Assembly: GCA_025738555.1 (NCBI GenBank)
Contig: JAOVFP010000006.1
Span: forward strand, 3,658,001-3,722,000
Direction of reading: 5' to 3'
Source of the DNA: Cyathus striatus
Lineage: Eukaryota; Basidiomycota; Agaricomycetes; Agaricales; Nidulariaceae
Length of the DNA stretch: 64,000 bases
The translations under genes and the position numbers were made by a program. This document shows positions 1-11,793 of the stretch, piece by piece. Below the pieces are notes generated by a model. The model was not told the DNA's origin and searched no databases. It saw only the letters and a list, made by a program, of their open reading frames with translations. Each line of letters opens with the position of its first letter. Positions within the stretch are counted from its first letter, which is position 1.

Positions 1-634
1 CAATTCCCTGCCCCTGCACCCAACCAACAACACTTTTAGACACTGGTTGGTATCTGCCACTACCTCTTACTCTTAGGCCTACACAGGTCAGCACTTCATT
101 ATATTTAAAATATAACAAACTGGACATGGAATTCAACCTTGTTGAACAGAAAATGTCCTGTGTTAAATCACAAGGTTCCACAAAAAAAAAAAAGTAGGGG
201 GTAGTGGGCATTGCCACTTGTCAGCCTTATTTCTTTATGCAATACAACTTTTACTATTTAAATACTAAATGAATTGAAACCACCATAGGATTTGAGGGGG
301 AAACCATGATTTTGGCAAGCACAACTGCATCTGTCAGTTGCTAGTGGCTTTAGATTGAAATTTTGAGTCTTGAGAGTGTGCTTGAGGTAGGTCTGAAAAG
401 ATCAGACTTTGAGTTTTGATATAGAAAGAAACACACCAGTCTCACCATGCTCACCAAACCCCTGGCCAGCAGCACTTCACATGTACTCAACACATCTTGT
501 CCAACCCAAGGCTGAAGGGATGTTTAATGTTAGAGGATAGGTTTGAACTGTGGGGCACATTCACTCAAGGTCTCCTGTGTCACTGCCTGCAGAATGGGAC
601 CTCATATGCTCTATGCATCATATTTACCATAAAT

Positions 635-858
635 TGTGCATGAGTTTTATATTCACATTCACACTTAATTTAGTTAAGTTTGAGCACAAGCATGATAGGA
701 ATATCTATCATGTTCATGCATATTTGCTGCTGCTTGTTTAGTATAACTTGTGCATGAGTGTTATATTCACATTCACACTTGATTTACTTGAGTTTGAGCA
801 TGATCATGGTAGGGGATACCTATCATGCTCATGCATATTACTTGTATAGTATAACTTG
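635..858. repeat. Two-copy imperfect tandem repeat, 114-bp unit
   Basis: Units begin at 635 and 749 with TGTGCATGAGT and share the order TATATTCACATTCACACTT, then GAGCA/CATGAT, then TATCATG(T/C)TCATGCATATT. Similar CATGAGC/TTCACATTC wording recurs in 15725-15910, so this is probably a decayed dispersed repeat and not a local duplication only. Confidence 0.6.
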
Positions 859-2288
859 CATATGAATACAGGATATATATGCAAATTTCTATTTGGCAGT
901 GAGCAGGAAATGTTGAGCATGGACATTCTTTATGTGACATAAATTAACTCATATATTAATTACTTGGTGTACTATGGCATGAACATATCTAAAGGTTATA
1001 TCAAATAGATCATGTGAGCATGATTTTAATATACTACAAATCCATGTTCATACTCTATTTATTGAGCATGAGTGTGGGTGTAAAATGTACTGTATGACCA
1101 CATATCCTTTAAATTGAATTCCATGCTCAACTATGTGAGCATTGAAATTCAACCCTGTGCATGAATTGAATAATTTCTACATGAGTGTTAAGAAATAGGC
1201 TATTATAATCAACTATGAAGTGGTTCACCTAAACACTGCTACTTTTGTATAGTGGCCAATTTACTGTCTGAATGATATTAATTTAAGCACCTGCACAGCA
1301 TGCTGGCACTATGCTTGTAACATGCAAATATTACTACATACATAGTACAGGCAAAGATGTTTTGCTGTTACTCCTAATTCCTATATATGTACACATACCA
1401 TGTATCAATGTGGGAAGAAAAGCTTGAGAAACTATCATATGCACACAGTCAGTGAAGGCTGATGAAGCTACCACAAAATGGCATAAGCTTCCAACACTGG
1501 AAGCAACCAGTAGCAACAGCAACCAGAATCAATTCCATTGGCATACCAAGCAGCACATTCAGCATAGCAAAGAGCTCATGGATTCAAACACAATATAAAT
1601 TGTTCTGAGAATCAGAAAGAAGACCATCACTACTTTATTCAATTTGTTCCAACCTCTCTCTGTAAACAGCAAAGGTAATCACTTTGGAGAACCAAGTTGG
1701 GTTGAGTTTTGTATCTTTGAGTCTTACAAGTAAATAAAAATCAACTTAAAGGAAGGATAGCACAGGAATTTCAAGCTCTGAAAATAATTGTGATGATGAG
1801 TTTGGTAATTGGTGAAAAGTAGTGATGAGCAAGGGGTACACTATACCCAGGAGGTATAGGGGTAGGGTACAGCAAGGGTATGGGTAAGGGTACAAGGGGT
1901 CTGGCTCAGCCTAAAGCCTATCATTAGCATAATTTAGGAAGTCAATACTATTAAACATATATTATTCATATTTTTGAACATTCAAGAGTGACTTATAAGT
2001 CATTTCAATGTATATTAACCTACATATGACTTTCTAGATCATATGTAGCAATTATGGAATAATAAGATGATTAGCATGGTTAATGATTCATAAAAAACAC
2101 ATAAGTACAGACTACTATCACCCTAGGTTGTGAATGCAGCAGACTTGAATTGGTTAAACAATGTGAGCATTCAGTTAGCACTCAGAGAAGAGGTAGTGGA
2201 GTAGGTAATTAAAGAATAGTGCCAGATGTAGGAGGCCTGTCAGCACAGTTAGTAATGCTATTCAAGCGAATAAATGTAGCCTATCATC

Positions 2289-2370
2289 ACCCAAGTTTAC
2301 AAAAGGAACAGTGGTGATCTGGTTATACAAAGTCTGTAACATGTCAGGAGGGGGAGGGGGAAAGGTACAT
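2289..2370 (+). repeat. Short dispersed repeat, copy 1
   Basis: Begins ACCCAAGTTTACAAAAGG and continues through a TGTCAGGAGGGGGAGGG block. It is matched at 4553-4640 and, for the first part only, at 2447-2490. No gene or terminal structure was recognised. Confidence 0.45.
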
Positions 2371-4552
2371 ATCATATCTCAAGGAAGACATGGCTGATTT
2401 GGATCATTATTTTTGCAACATGAGCAGTTATACATGGGTTATCCATACCCAAGTTTACGAAAGAAATGGTGATGATATGGGTATAAAGTACTTAAGGACA
2501 TATGTGTAACTGTATGTATGAGTTAACTCAACTCAAGAGTGCAAGAGTGATTTTGCTTGCACTGCATAACTGGAACCTTCAGTCCCAGTTTGAAACTAAG
2601 CTAAGCACTTGCTTATGTAAATAAACCAGTCATTTGAGACTCCACTAAATATACTTACAGTGCTATCAGTCACATTTCCAGCATGTCACATTTAGGGGGA
2701 AATAATTTTTTTTTGTATTTTTTTGATATTTTTTTGGGAAGGAAACCCATCAAAAGACATCAATTTATGATGTCACCCAATTTTTTCCCATGGTGTTTCA
2801 CTTCTTGAGCCAGATGATATAACCTTGACAGCCTCCCCAAGAGCATGAGAACATTACAAATACAATTTGCATTACAAACTGATGTGTCTGTATGATAAAA
2901 ATTACATGTTATCAGGAATTCAATGGTTTCAAGCCTACAAAAGGCACTCTTTCAATTGGTAATTGAAGAATCTGGTCATAAATGTCTCTTTCTTTAAGAT
3001 TACAATATGAACTTAACCCAATTGAGATGGTGCAGAGTTTTGAAAATTACAGTCAGTTTTGAATAATGATATTACAATACTCAGTCAAGATTATGTTTCA
3101 CAACCCTATGGAATTTTATGGCTTCACAGATGGGACATTTAAAAAGCCCAAAAGCTAGTTCCTAAATGTTTACATGTGGTTTCTACAATGCACATCTGCA
3201 AATTGTTTCATCATTTTTGGAGATATGAGTGCATCAAGTAGGTGCTATATTAGTATTGTCCTGCAAAAATTCCTAAAGCTTTTATAGAATGGGTCCAAAC
3301 ATTAGACAAGCTCCTTATTCTGTGAAATGGTTTACATCTCAATGATGTGTCCCTCAAAGTGCTTGGATGGACTTGGAATGGACCACAATCTTAATCATAT
3401 TACATAATATTTGTATTTCCATATATGGTATAACCTTATTACATAATAAGGCTTGTTTCATTTTTTCGGCAGCCCCCCCAAAAAAATTGCCCAATTGGCT
3501 TGGGAAGCACTACAATAGTAGAACTAACCTATCTAATGCAACTAAATGTGTTTCCAAGTTGAAATAATGTGCTGTTGAAATGGAGTTCAAGTAAGAGTGA
3601 AAATGATGTATCCCTGCCAAATCAGGTGATGAGAAGTGACTGAGGGCACTGTATAGCAAACAGAACTCCAGCAGCTGTCACCTCTTCCCTCTCTTCACCC
3701 TACAGGACTTTCTCCCACCCATTCCCTCCCAATTCCCTCCCCCTCTGTGTATCCCTTCTTTTATGAGCCTTCAAATTTCTGTCTCTAACCTGTAGCTTCT
3801 AAGACTTAGGCTGCAGAATGTTATCAAGAATGACTCCTCTTTGTGTCACATACAGCATGTTAGAACCTTGGCAAAGTTAGATGGGCTGAGAAGTTGGAGG
3901 GAGATGTGCTGTTCATATGGTATGTATTACTTTCTTCTTCTGCTTCACACTGATACTTATATACTATATGTATAGGACATAAAGAGCTGGCCAGGTTCCA
4001 TGAGACACTCCCACCTGAAATTTTACCCTACCCAGGTAAGCATACATACCATTGGGATTTGCTTTCCTTCATGCATGCTAGCAGTTTGAATTGGGTGCAT
4101 AGGATTTTGTTGTGCAGGAGGCATGCAGCAGTAGTTAGGAGTTAATTAAGTGCTTGTAGACTGCTTGTAACCAATACTAACCATAGTACTATATCTTATT
4201 TACTATTTTGAAATATAATGTTGTCCTTTCAAGCTATTTATGTGGTTGAGTGTATCAAGGGTTGTTGTAGTACTAATAACCATTTGAAATACTGCATACT
4301 ACATATTTTATGACTAGTACATGACAACTTGATGACTTTTGGAGAACCTTGGGTTGACTATTCATTGTACTGTATGAGACTTCTCATATACAGATTAAAC
4401 TGCTCAAAATTATGTGCAGTCAACCAACAGTCAAATTTGCATAAAAAATGACACCTTAGTCACCATTAGATCAATTGTGACCTTTTGATGACTAAACCAC
4501 TATGTATTAGTGACTGAGTGTTTTTACTGAGGGTAATATGTGGGGTATCTGT

Positions 4553-4640
4553 ACCCAAGTTTATGAAAGGAACAGGGCATATGAAGTTAGTAACACCTCA
4601 GGAAGGGGAGAGGGAAGGCTTATAGCACAAACCACCAGAA
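4553..4640 (+). repeat. Short dispersed repeat, copy 2
   Basis: Begins ACCCAAGTTTATGAAAGG and carries the same CTCAGGAAGGGGAGAGGG-type purine block as the copy at 2289. Family unknown. Confidence 0.45.
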
Positions 4641-5072
4641 TCAGATGTCTAATTGTGATTCTTCTTGGTGTAAAATACAGAATAAATGAGGGCCTTATAC
4701 AACCTAAAATTTCTTTATAAAAGAGCTTGAATCCAGGGAGATAGGAGAAGATTGATTGAGAGCATATACAGGATTAGCCAAAGGTGTCAGCTAGGTGTGA
4801 TTGCAATGTTCAATTGGGTTGATGGTCACTGTCTGCAGCCTGCAAGTCATTGGAAATTCCCCTACTTTCCACTCTTTCCACTGTCCAGCAACCAGTCCCA
4901 CCATATCTCATGCCACCTTGTGACACAGTTGATGCTGCTCTCATTAGTGAAAACCAACAGAGAAACTCCATGACCAATCAGACTCATTCAAACCAAGCTT
5001 TTACATATGAAGAAACAAGGTACACACATCCTGATTCCTTCTAGTCAATAGCACCATTATAAATGGACCAAA

Positions 5073-5481
5073 TTACTCCTACTAGGGTTGAGATAGTGAA
5101 ATGGATTGCTGAAAGCATGCAACCAACTAGCATTGTGGAGGATAGAGTGTTCAAAGTTCTGATGAAGACTGGGCACCCACAGTACTGTCTTCCATCTTGC
5201 TTTACAGTAGCTCATGATGTACATGAGGTTTTTAAGTGAATTAAGAATCATATTGCAAAGATGCTAAATGTATAGTATCAATATATTCCCTCTGAAACTA
5301 TACTGTTACTTACCACAATTGCAGGAGTATGATGGAGGCTGAGCTTTGGTACTGATTGTTGGACATCACCAAATCATTGTCCTTGCATTGCTGTGACTGT
5401 ACACTTAGAACATGATGGGCAGCCTATCTTGCTTCTCCTAGACCTTGTAGAGGTATCTAAATCTCATAGTGGTGCCAATTT
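5073..5481 (+). pseudogene. hAT-family transposase, 5' part (split by LTR element)
   Basis: The plus-strand frame from 5073 reads TRVEIVKWIAES, then FKVLMKTGHP, then an exon with GTDCWTSPNHCPCIAVTVHL, which is the hAT signature around the first catalytic Asp (GTDCWTS). A 55-nt GT-AG intron lies at 5270-5324. The exon ends at 5481 in the AATTT target duplication, and the protein resumes in frame at 13854 (SHSGA-NL-AAAFAEIL), so the two parts were one exon before the retrotransposon landed. Damage: a TGA in the block before the intron (VFK-stop-IKNHI, most simply CGA to TGA) and a one-base frame loss just before the LSFGTDCW block. No BED zinc finger was found upstream. The family call is firm; the precise 5' limit is not. 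Confidence 0.8.
5477..5481. repeat. Target-site duplication, left copy (AATTT)
   Basis: AATTT lies directly before the first base of the left LTR (TGTTATG) and recurs directly after the right LTR at 13854-13858. Five base pairs is the usual Ty3/gypsy duplication length. Confidence 0.9.
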
Positions 5482-6064
5482 TGTTATGATCCGAGCTGGT
5501 CTTGTGATGTCTTCTTAGTCTTGTGATATAATAATCATGTGACTTGTCACTACACTTGTAAGTTGTATGATGAAGTCAAAGTCTAAACAGCAATAACATG
5601 GAGTTATTCACTAATGGACTTGTGGCAATCTCACAGTGACGCTTGAGATGCGATCTAGAAAGTAGTGGTGTTCTGGGTCTGAGGTAGTCTCAAAGAGGAT
5701 AGAGGGGATTAGCCAGCTATATTGGATGATAGCTAAACTAAGATCAAGCTGAAGAAGCTTGATTGGAATACATGAGCTATTTATACAAAAGAAGCATGGT
5801 CCATTCGCAGAAAGACTTGCCATGACTTGGCAGAGGTCTATAAATAAATGTGCAGCACTGCACAGCAGTATCAGTAAGTGAGTCTGAGGAGATAAGAGAT
5901 GTCCATGCTCGTAGTATGACAAACCAGAGGAGCAGGGTCAGGGATGATGAGTAAGTATGTAGTTATAAATAGAAAAGGATGAGTAAGTAAAAAAAGGATA
6001 TAAATAGAAGAGTCATGTGAAAAAGAGGTAGTCTGGCAGGGTTGAGATGGAAAAAGGTGTAACA
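5482..6064 (-). repeat. 3' LTR (element orientation)
   Basis: 583 bp, TGTTATG at the left edge and GGTGTAACA at the right edge of the plus strand. It matches 13254-13853 nearly end to end. It lacks one 18-bp unit that is tandemly duplicated in the other LTR near its left edge. Most base differences between the two are at CpG positions. Confidence 0.93.
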
Positions 6065-6076
6065 TTACCCCCTTTG
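6065..6076 (-). other. Polypurine tract
   Basis: On the minus strand the sequence abutting the 3' LTR is ACAAAGGGGGTAA, a purine run in the position where plus-strand DNA synthesis is primed in LTR retroelements. It confirms the minus orientation. Confidence 0.75.
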
Positions 6077-6081
6077 TACAA

Positions 6082-7514
6082 TCAAACGTCCTCGTTTGAT
6101 TCATCAGTGGCTTCGGCTTCCCATTCTGTGGTTTCTTTGGCGGCTGCTTTGGCGTTGGTGTTCAGTTGGTCTTTGGTCTCCATGCAGACGTTCCAGGCAT
6201 TGATCGAGTATTGGGGCCATCCAGCCCAATCCTCCTCATCCCATGTCTCCTGAGTGGCTGGGGTGGCATCAGGGCTGTAATAGCAATCCTTGGGGGCATG
6301 ACCGGCACAGGGCCATCCGCAGGAGTGGCATATGTACTTCTTGCATTGGAAGGGAGAGTGGTGTGGGGCATGAAGGCGGCAGAAGGGGCATACATGTTGG
6401 CAGCATTGGAGGCGGTCATGGTGTTTGCTGCGGCAGAGGGGCAGCGGCAGTGGGTGTTGCAGAGAGGAAGGTCCTCAATGATGAGGGCCTTCTGCATGTT
6501 TCGAGTGGTCTGAGAAGTGGGTCTTCAGGTACACAGATGTGCCTGTCAATAGGCTTGACACCAGACCCTCTTACGTTCCTGGTGATGAAAGGAATGAAAG
6601 AGTTTGAGGTCATAGGCAGGGATGTGGTACCACCGACCTGGGTAGTGTTGGCAGAGGGGTTTGGTGGGAGGGGCGTCGGGGTGAGTGGAGGGCTTGGTGG
6701 GAGGGGGTACAGAGTGGCTTCGTAGAGGTCATCAATTTTCTTGATTGTGACTGTTGTCCAATGGGCCTGGGTGTCGAGAAGTTCCTGGAAGAATTGGCGT
6801 AACTGGTGGCAGTGTAGTTGGCAGGGAGACAGATGTGGGGGTAAGAAGTGGTGGAGGGGAGGAGGGAGGTAAATCGCTGTTGGGGTAGGCAGGCAGATTT
6901 GCTGGGGGAGCCAGGGTACTGGGTTCAGTGGTTGGGGGTACTGGGGCATAGATGTAGTGTTGGTGGTTATGGGCAAGGGTGTGGCCATTGTCGAGGGGAG
7001 GGATTCGAAGGGCTTCTATTCCTACACAGCTGGGTGAGCTTCAATGGTTGGTGCCACAGAAGCCATGGGGGAGGTCAATGAGCTGGGCATAGTCAGAAAG
7101 ACAGAGTTGGATGAGTAAGTCAGTGATATGTTCAAGGTTATATTTGGGGACAGACAGATCACATGTTTTCCCAGTGACAATCTGGGCAAAACAGTCCATG
7201 GCAAGGATAAACAACTGCACGAAGCAGTGTGAGACTCCAGGAGGGGCGATATACTGAAGGAAGGCGATCATTTGGAGTGGTGCATTTCTGGCACACCAAA
7301 GAGCTTTGGCAAGGTGTACTTCATGGGGGTTTTGGATTCATTGGGGAATTGAGGGAGCGGCTCCAGGCCAGTTGAGGTGGTGGAGACCAGTGTGGAAACT
7401 TTGGGCAGGGAGTTCATTGGTGGTGGTGGCAGGGATTTCGAGGTGGAGGTCGGTCAGGGGGGTATTGGTTGAGTTGGGGGTGGTAGTGGTGGCAGGAGCA
7501 GAAGTGGAAGGCAT
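6082..7514 (-). pseudogene. Third ORF downstream of pol, Cys/His-rich C terminus
   Basis: After pol, and inside the element, a further reading frame starts at an ATG (7512-7514) with a Ser/Thr/Pro-rich leader, continues with a helical block (LVHLAKALW-like, QYIAPPGVSHCFVQLFILAM) and a long Pro-rich linker, and ends at a TGA (6082-6084) just before the polypurine tract. The last 130 residues hold two likely zinc-binding clusters: CCQHVCPFC followed by His residues, and CKKYICHSCGWPC...GHAPKDC. The frame changes at least twice between these parts (indels or unrecognised introns), and three in-frame TGA codons sit where CGA is the simplest ancestor. The function is unknown. A nucleic-acid-binding (Gag- or accessory-like) role is an inference from the Cys/His pattern only. 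Confidence 0.6.
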
Positions 7515-7558
7515 GTTGTAGTAGTAGTGGTGTTTTAGAAAGTTGGTTTCTGGTCAGT

Positions 7559-8785
7559 TCAGGGTAACTTGGCCTTCTTTTTATAAGTTTTCAGGAGGTC
7601 TTTGGCATTTTCCAGGGCATCTTCATTTACCCATTCATCAGTGGAGGAAGGGTATCCTTTCCAAGAGATCAGGAAAATTGTGCCCTTCTTTTGCTTCTTG
7701 TGTGCTTTGATCACTTCTATTTCCCATTCTTCTTGATTGTCGATAAGATCTGGGGGTGGTTCCAAGTAATTGGGTCCATGGATATCATTTTCAATGTAGG
7801 GAGTTAGGAGGGATCTGTGGAATATGGGGTGGATTCGGCCCCAGTGTTTTGGTAATTGCAATTCGTAGATGAGTTTTGATTGGACTTCTTTGATCGGGAA
7901 TGGTCCTTCTCTCTGAGGGGCAAATTTCTTGGTTGGGTATGCTATCTTGAGGTTCGTTGATTCTAGCCATACCGTTTGTCCTTTCTTGAGTGGTTGGAGG
8001 TCTTTTTTGTTTCTGAGCATTACTTGTTGTCATGCAAGTTCATGGAGTGCTTGTGCTTCTTTCCTAAGTTGGTGTAGTGCCTTGATGTGTTCTTGGACTT
8101 CTAGAATCTTTGATTGGGAGAAGACTTCCAGAAGTGCGATGGGGTCATATCCCATAATTAGGTAGAATGGGGAGTTCTTTGTGACGGAGTGATATCGGGA
8201 ATTGATGGCAAATTCGGCAGAGGAGAGGTATTTGTTCCAGTCATATTGTCTTATTGCACAGATGCATCTGAGATAGACTTCTATTTCTTGGTTCATTCAT
8301 TCAGTTTGGCCATCAGTTTGTGGGTGGTATGCTGTGCTTCCTTTCCATTTGATGTCTAAGTGGCATATCATTTCTTGGAATGCTTCAGCGGTGATCTTGG
8401 GGTCTCTGTCGGATATGATGGAATTGGGTAATCCAAATCTTCGATAGACTGTGTTGAGTAAAAGTTGGGCTACTCCCAGTGCAGTAAGTCCTTTCTTGTG
8501 GCAGTGTTTGAATATTACCCCCTTTGTAGATCCATGGTCGACCATGACAAATATAGAGTTGTATCTGTCAGATGAGGGTAAATCAGTGATCCAGTCACAT
8601 GAGATTTGGGAGAAGGGTTGGGTGTCTGCGGGTGCAGGGATCGGCATTAGCAGTGGTTTTCCTTTTCTGTTGTATTTTGATTGTTGACATATGGTGCATC
8701 TTTCAACATAGTTCTTGATGAAGATGCCCATACTGGGCCACCAATAGTGGTTCTTGACTGCTAATTCGGTGTTATGGGGTCCTGG
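7559..8785 (-). pseudogene. Integrase with C-terminal chromodomain (pol 3' part)
   Basis: Catalyses insertion of the cDNA. Visible parts in order: the H2C2 zinc region (GHPGPHNTEL...HYWWPSM...CTICQQSK), the catalytic core with Asp in CDWITDLP, Asp in SDRDPK and Glu in DGQTE, the GPF module with LIYELQLP and IHPIFHRSLLTPY, and a chromodomain of about 50 residues (EEWEIEVIKAHK...FLISWKGYPSSTDEWVNEDAL) whose three aromatic cage positions are all Trp. Breaks: TGA after DGQTE (the next residues are MNQE, so Arg is expected) and TGA after ALHELA, both best explained as CGA to TGA. A one-base loss near 8786 separates this frame from the RNase H side. The terminal stop is at 7559-7561. Confidence 0.9.
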
Positions 8786-11700
8786 GTGTCCTCAGCAACA
8801 GTGTCATGATATTTTCATACAATTTCCTGTTGGAGTTTCTGATTGGGTGGCACATAGCATCAGCCTCAGTAATAGAGAAGGCCATCTTCTTCTTGCCAAT
8901 CGTTTGTGGTGTTCTTAATGAGGGATAATTGTCCTGGTTGTTTCATGGCAGAGATGGCATCTTGTGCATGATGATCAGATTCTAGTGCTTCTTTGAATTT
9001 GTCCTGGAGTTCAGTGTTGATAAGGTTAACAGGGATGTTTTCAGTTAAGGGAAATAGGTGCACTGGTAGCATCGTGACTTGTTTGTTATTGAGATCTTCT
9101 TTGGGGATATAATCTGGTCGGTGGGATAGTGCATCAGCTACGATAAGGTTCTTTCCTGGTTTGTGTCATAAATCAAAGTGAAATTGCGACAGGAAGAGGA
9201 ACCATTGGGCTTGTCATCAGGTGAGGTCTTTGGGTTTTCTTCAATATCTGAGATTTCGGTGATCAGACCATATCGTGATCTGGTGTGGTGTTCTGATGAG
9301 TAGATGTTTCCATTCTTTGAGTCTGCGTATAATTCCAAGTAGTTCTCTGTCGTAAATTTCATAGTTCCTTTCAGCTTCAGTGAATGTGTGGGAGGAAAAT
9401 CTGCAGGGGTGAAGTTTTCTGTCAGGTCCTTTCTGATTGAGTACTGCTCCAGAGGCATATTTTGAGGCATCTGTTTTGAGTTCAAAAGGTTGTTCAGGAT
9501 CTGGTATCTGTAGTACTGGTTCTGATAAAAATCGTTCCTTGAGGGTTTCGAAGGCAGTTTGACATTCGGGGGTCCATTCAAAGGGCTTGTCTTTTTTGGT
9601 AAGAGCATTTAGGGAGACTGTGATCTTCCCAAATCCTTCTATGAATTTCCTGTAGAAGTTAGCGAATCCCATAAGTGATTGAACATCCTTGAGTTTGGTG
9701 GGGATTGGCCAATCACGGATTCCTGCTACTTTGATGGGGTCCATGGCGAGTTCATCTGGTTGTACAATTAGTCCTAAATAGTCAACTTCAGTTACCTCAA
9801 ATCTGCATTTCTTTGGTTTGGCATAGAGATTGTGTTTCCTGAGTATATTGAGTGCTTTCCTGGTAATTTGTTCTAGTTCCTTGATGTTTTCTCCAAGTGG
9901 TAGTACATCATCAATGTACACAATGGCGACTCTGGCTTCAATGAGATCTTTGAAAATGTCATTCATGAATCTTTGGAAGGTTGCCAGGGAGTTGCACATT
10001 CTGAAGAACATGACTTTGGGGATGAAGGTTCCTCTGTTTGTCTTGAAGGCAGCTCGGTTCTCATGTCCTGGTGTGATTCGGATGCTGTTGTATGCTCCAT
10101 CGATGTCAAGTTTCATAAAAACTTTTTTTCCTTGTAATTGTTGGATAAGATCTGGTATAAGGGGTAACAGGTAGTTGTCTCAGATGGTCCATTCATTCAG
10201 GGGTCAGTAATCCTGGCAGGGTCATAAGGCTTCTTTGTCATCCTTCTTTGGTACAAAGAAGAAGGAGGAGGTGTATGGTGATTGTCCTTTTTCAATGAAG
10301 TTCTTTTCTTCCATTTCCTTGAGCCAGATGTCAAGGGCAATTTGCTGTTTTCTGTGGAGTGGGTAGATCTTGCAATCAATCTGATCTGGGGTGTCCTGTT
10401 TGAGTTCTATCTTGTGATCATATGGTCGGTGTGGTGGGAGTTTCGATACTGGGTGTTTCCTGAATACATCTAGATAGCTGTGGTATTTCTGTGGGGTTAA
10501 TTCTTCAGCAGTTTTCTCGGGTTCAGTGGCTTGTCCATAGGATAGTTGCTGTGAAATTGTTAGTTTCCTAATAAGTGCTTCTTCTGTTAGATCCAGTGGT
10601 TCATCGGGGGGTTCTGGTTCAGGTTCTTCATCTCGGAGGTAGTTCACGAGAAGTTCATAGGCATCCGTTTCAAGGTGTTCAGCAAGTTCATCATCTTCTT
10701 CTTCAGAATCCGGTACTAGATCTGGTAGATTGAAGTCGTCTTGGTGATAGATGTCTTGCACGATGGTGGTGATGCGGGTGAAATCCATTTCCAGTGGATT
10801 CTTGAATAGGTCATATACATTGGCTTGAGTTAACGTGGGTTGTTCTCCATCATATTCAATGTAATCTCGGAGGTTGAGTTTGTCCATTTTGTGAGTTAGT
10901 TCGTTGACATTGTTGTTGTTGATATTCATTTTTCCTAAACTGTTGGTGAGGTCCAACACAGGGTCAATCAAAGTGGTTTCTGAGTTCATGGTGTATCCTT
11001 TGGAATCTGAGTTTGGTTCTGTTTCAGTGTCGGATTCTTCGATTATATGAGGGTGGTCTCTTGGTAGCAGGTTAAAGTTGAATGTTCTTCTTTTGGGTTC
11101 TTCTTCGATTGTTGGTTTCTGATTGAATACAAGTCAGACTGTTGCTCCAACTGGTTTGTACAGTGGGTCATGCATCAGCATTCTGTTTCTGGTAGTTTTT
11201 GCAAATCCATTGCAAATCATTTTCCAATTTTGTCATTTTCGGTGTTCGAGTTCTTCCATGTCAATAGTTTCCCCGTCTCGGATGAGTTCTACCACTTGTA
11301 CAGTTAGAGCGTCACTGATAATTTTGTTCTGGTTGTCTTCTTTGAATCGGATTGTGTTTCTCCATTTGAGGATTCTGGTTTTCCAATTAATGTCGGGGTT
11401 CGTATCCCTAAGCCAGGGATATCCTAGGATTATGTCTTCTATTCCAATGTTGAGGATGAGGAAAGTTACTCGGAACTTCCTTCCTCCTATTTCGATTTCT
11501 TGTTGAGTGATGTTGGTTATCATTCCTTGTCGATTGATAGATCCATCGACATTTTGAGCTCTTCGGGGTTCTACTAGTTTTTCTGTTTTAAGACATAGTT
11601 TTCGGACTAGTCTCCAATCCATAAACATTCCTCCTGCTCTGGAGTCTATGAGGGCTTCAATCAGTTCTTCACTTGCTTTTAGTTGTGTAGCAATCCGGAT

Positions 11701-11793
11701 GGTATTTCTCAGAATGCTAGCTACTACAGGTTCTTCTACTAAAGCACGTGAAATATTAAGGGGAGAGGTAGACATCGACTCAGCTCTCCGCAT
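8786..11793 (-). pseudogene. Pol: protease, reverse transcriptase and RNase H
   Basis: Starts at ATG 11791-11793, overlapping the gag stop. The aspartic protease active site is at 11638-11646 and reads Asp-Ser-Arg where Asp-Ser/Thr-Gly is required, so the protease is dead. Next come an acidic linker, then reverse transcriptase (FFFVPKKD..., MKLDIDGAYNSI, AFKTNRGTF, and the YIDD catalytic motif at 9907-9918) and RNase H (KTDASKYASGAVL, YDRELLGI, WSDHRNL supply Asp, Glu, Asp). Then a tether leads to integrase. In-frame TGA codons replace Arg at 11233-11235, about 11137, 10222-10224, 10204-10206, 10180-10182, twice in the DLT..QAQW block, before HKPGKN, twice in the LLYY.G.CY block and before KYHD. 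One TGA after NLRY is not clearly CGA-derived. Overall frame is otherwise continuous. Confidence 0.93.

Larger units (their letters stand above)
1..5072. other. AT-rich gene-free region
   Basis: No coding block with recognisable domains was found on either strand; open frames are short and of low-complexity composition. It holds a 114-bp tandem duplication near 635-858, a short dispersed repeat at 2289, 2447 and 4553, a run of short GGGTA-like motifs around 1830-1900, and a pyrimidine-rich patch near 3680-3770. The stretch 4750-5072 just before the hAT remnant may contain its decayed 5' exons, but I cannot support an exon there. Confidence 0.6.

Noticed and set aside
6166..7081. Gly/Val/Trp-rich plus-strand open frames
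   Set aside because: They are the antisense of the chromovirus third ORF, whose minus-strand frame has the ordered Cys/His clusters and ends at the polypurine tract.
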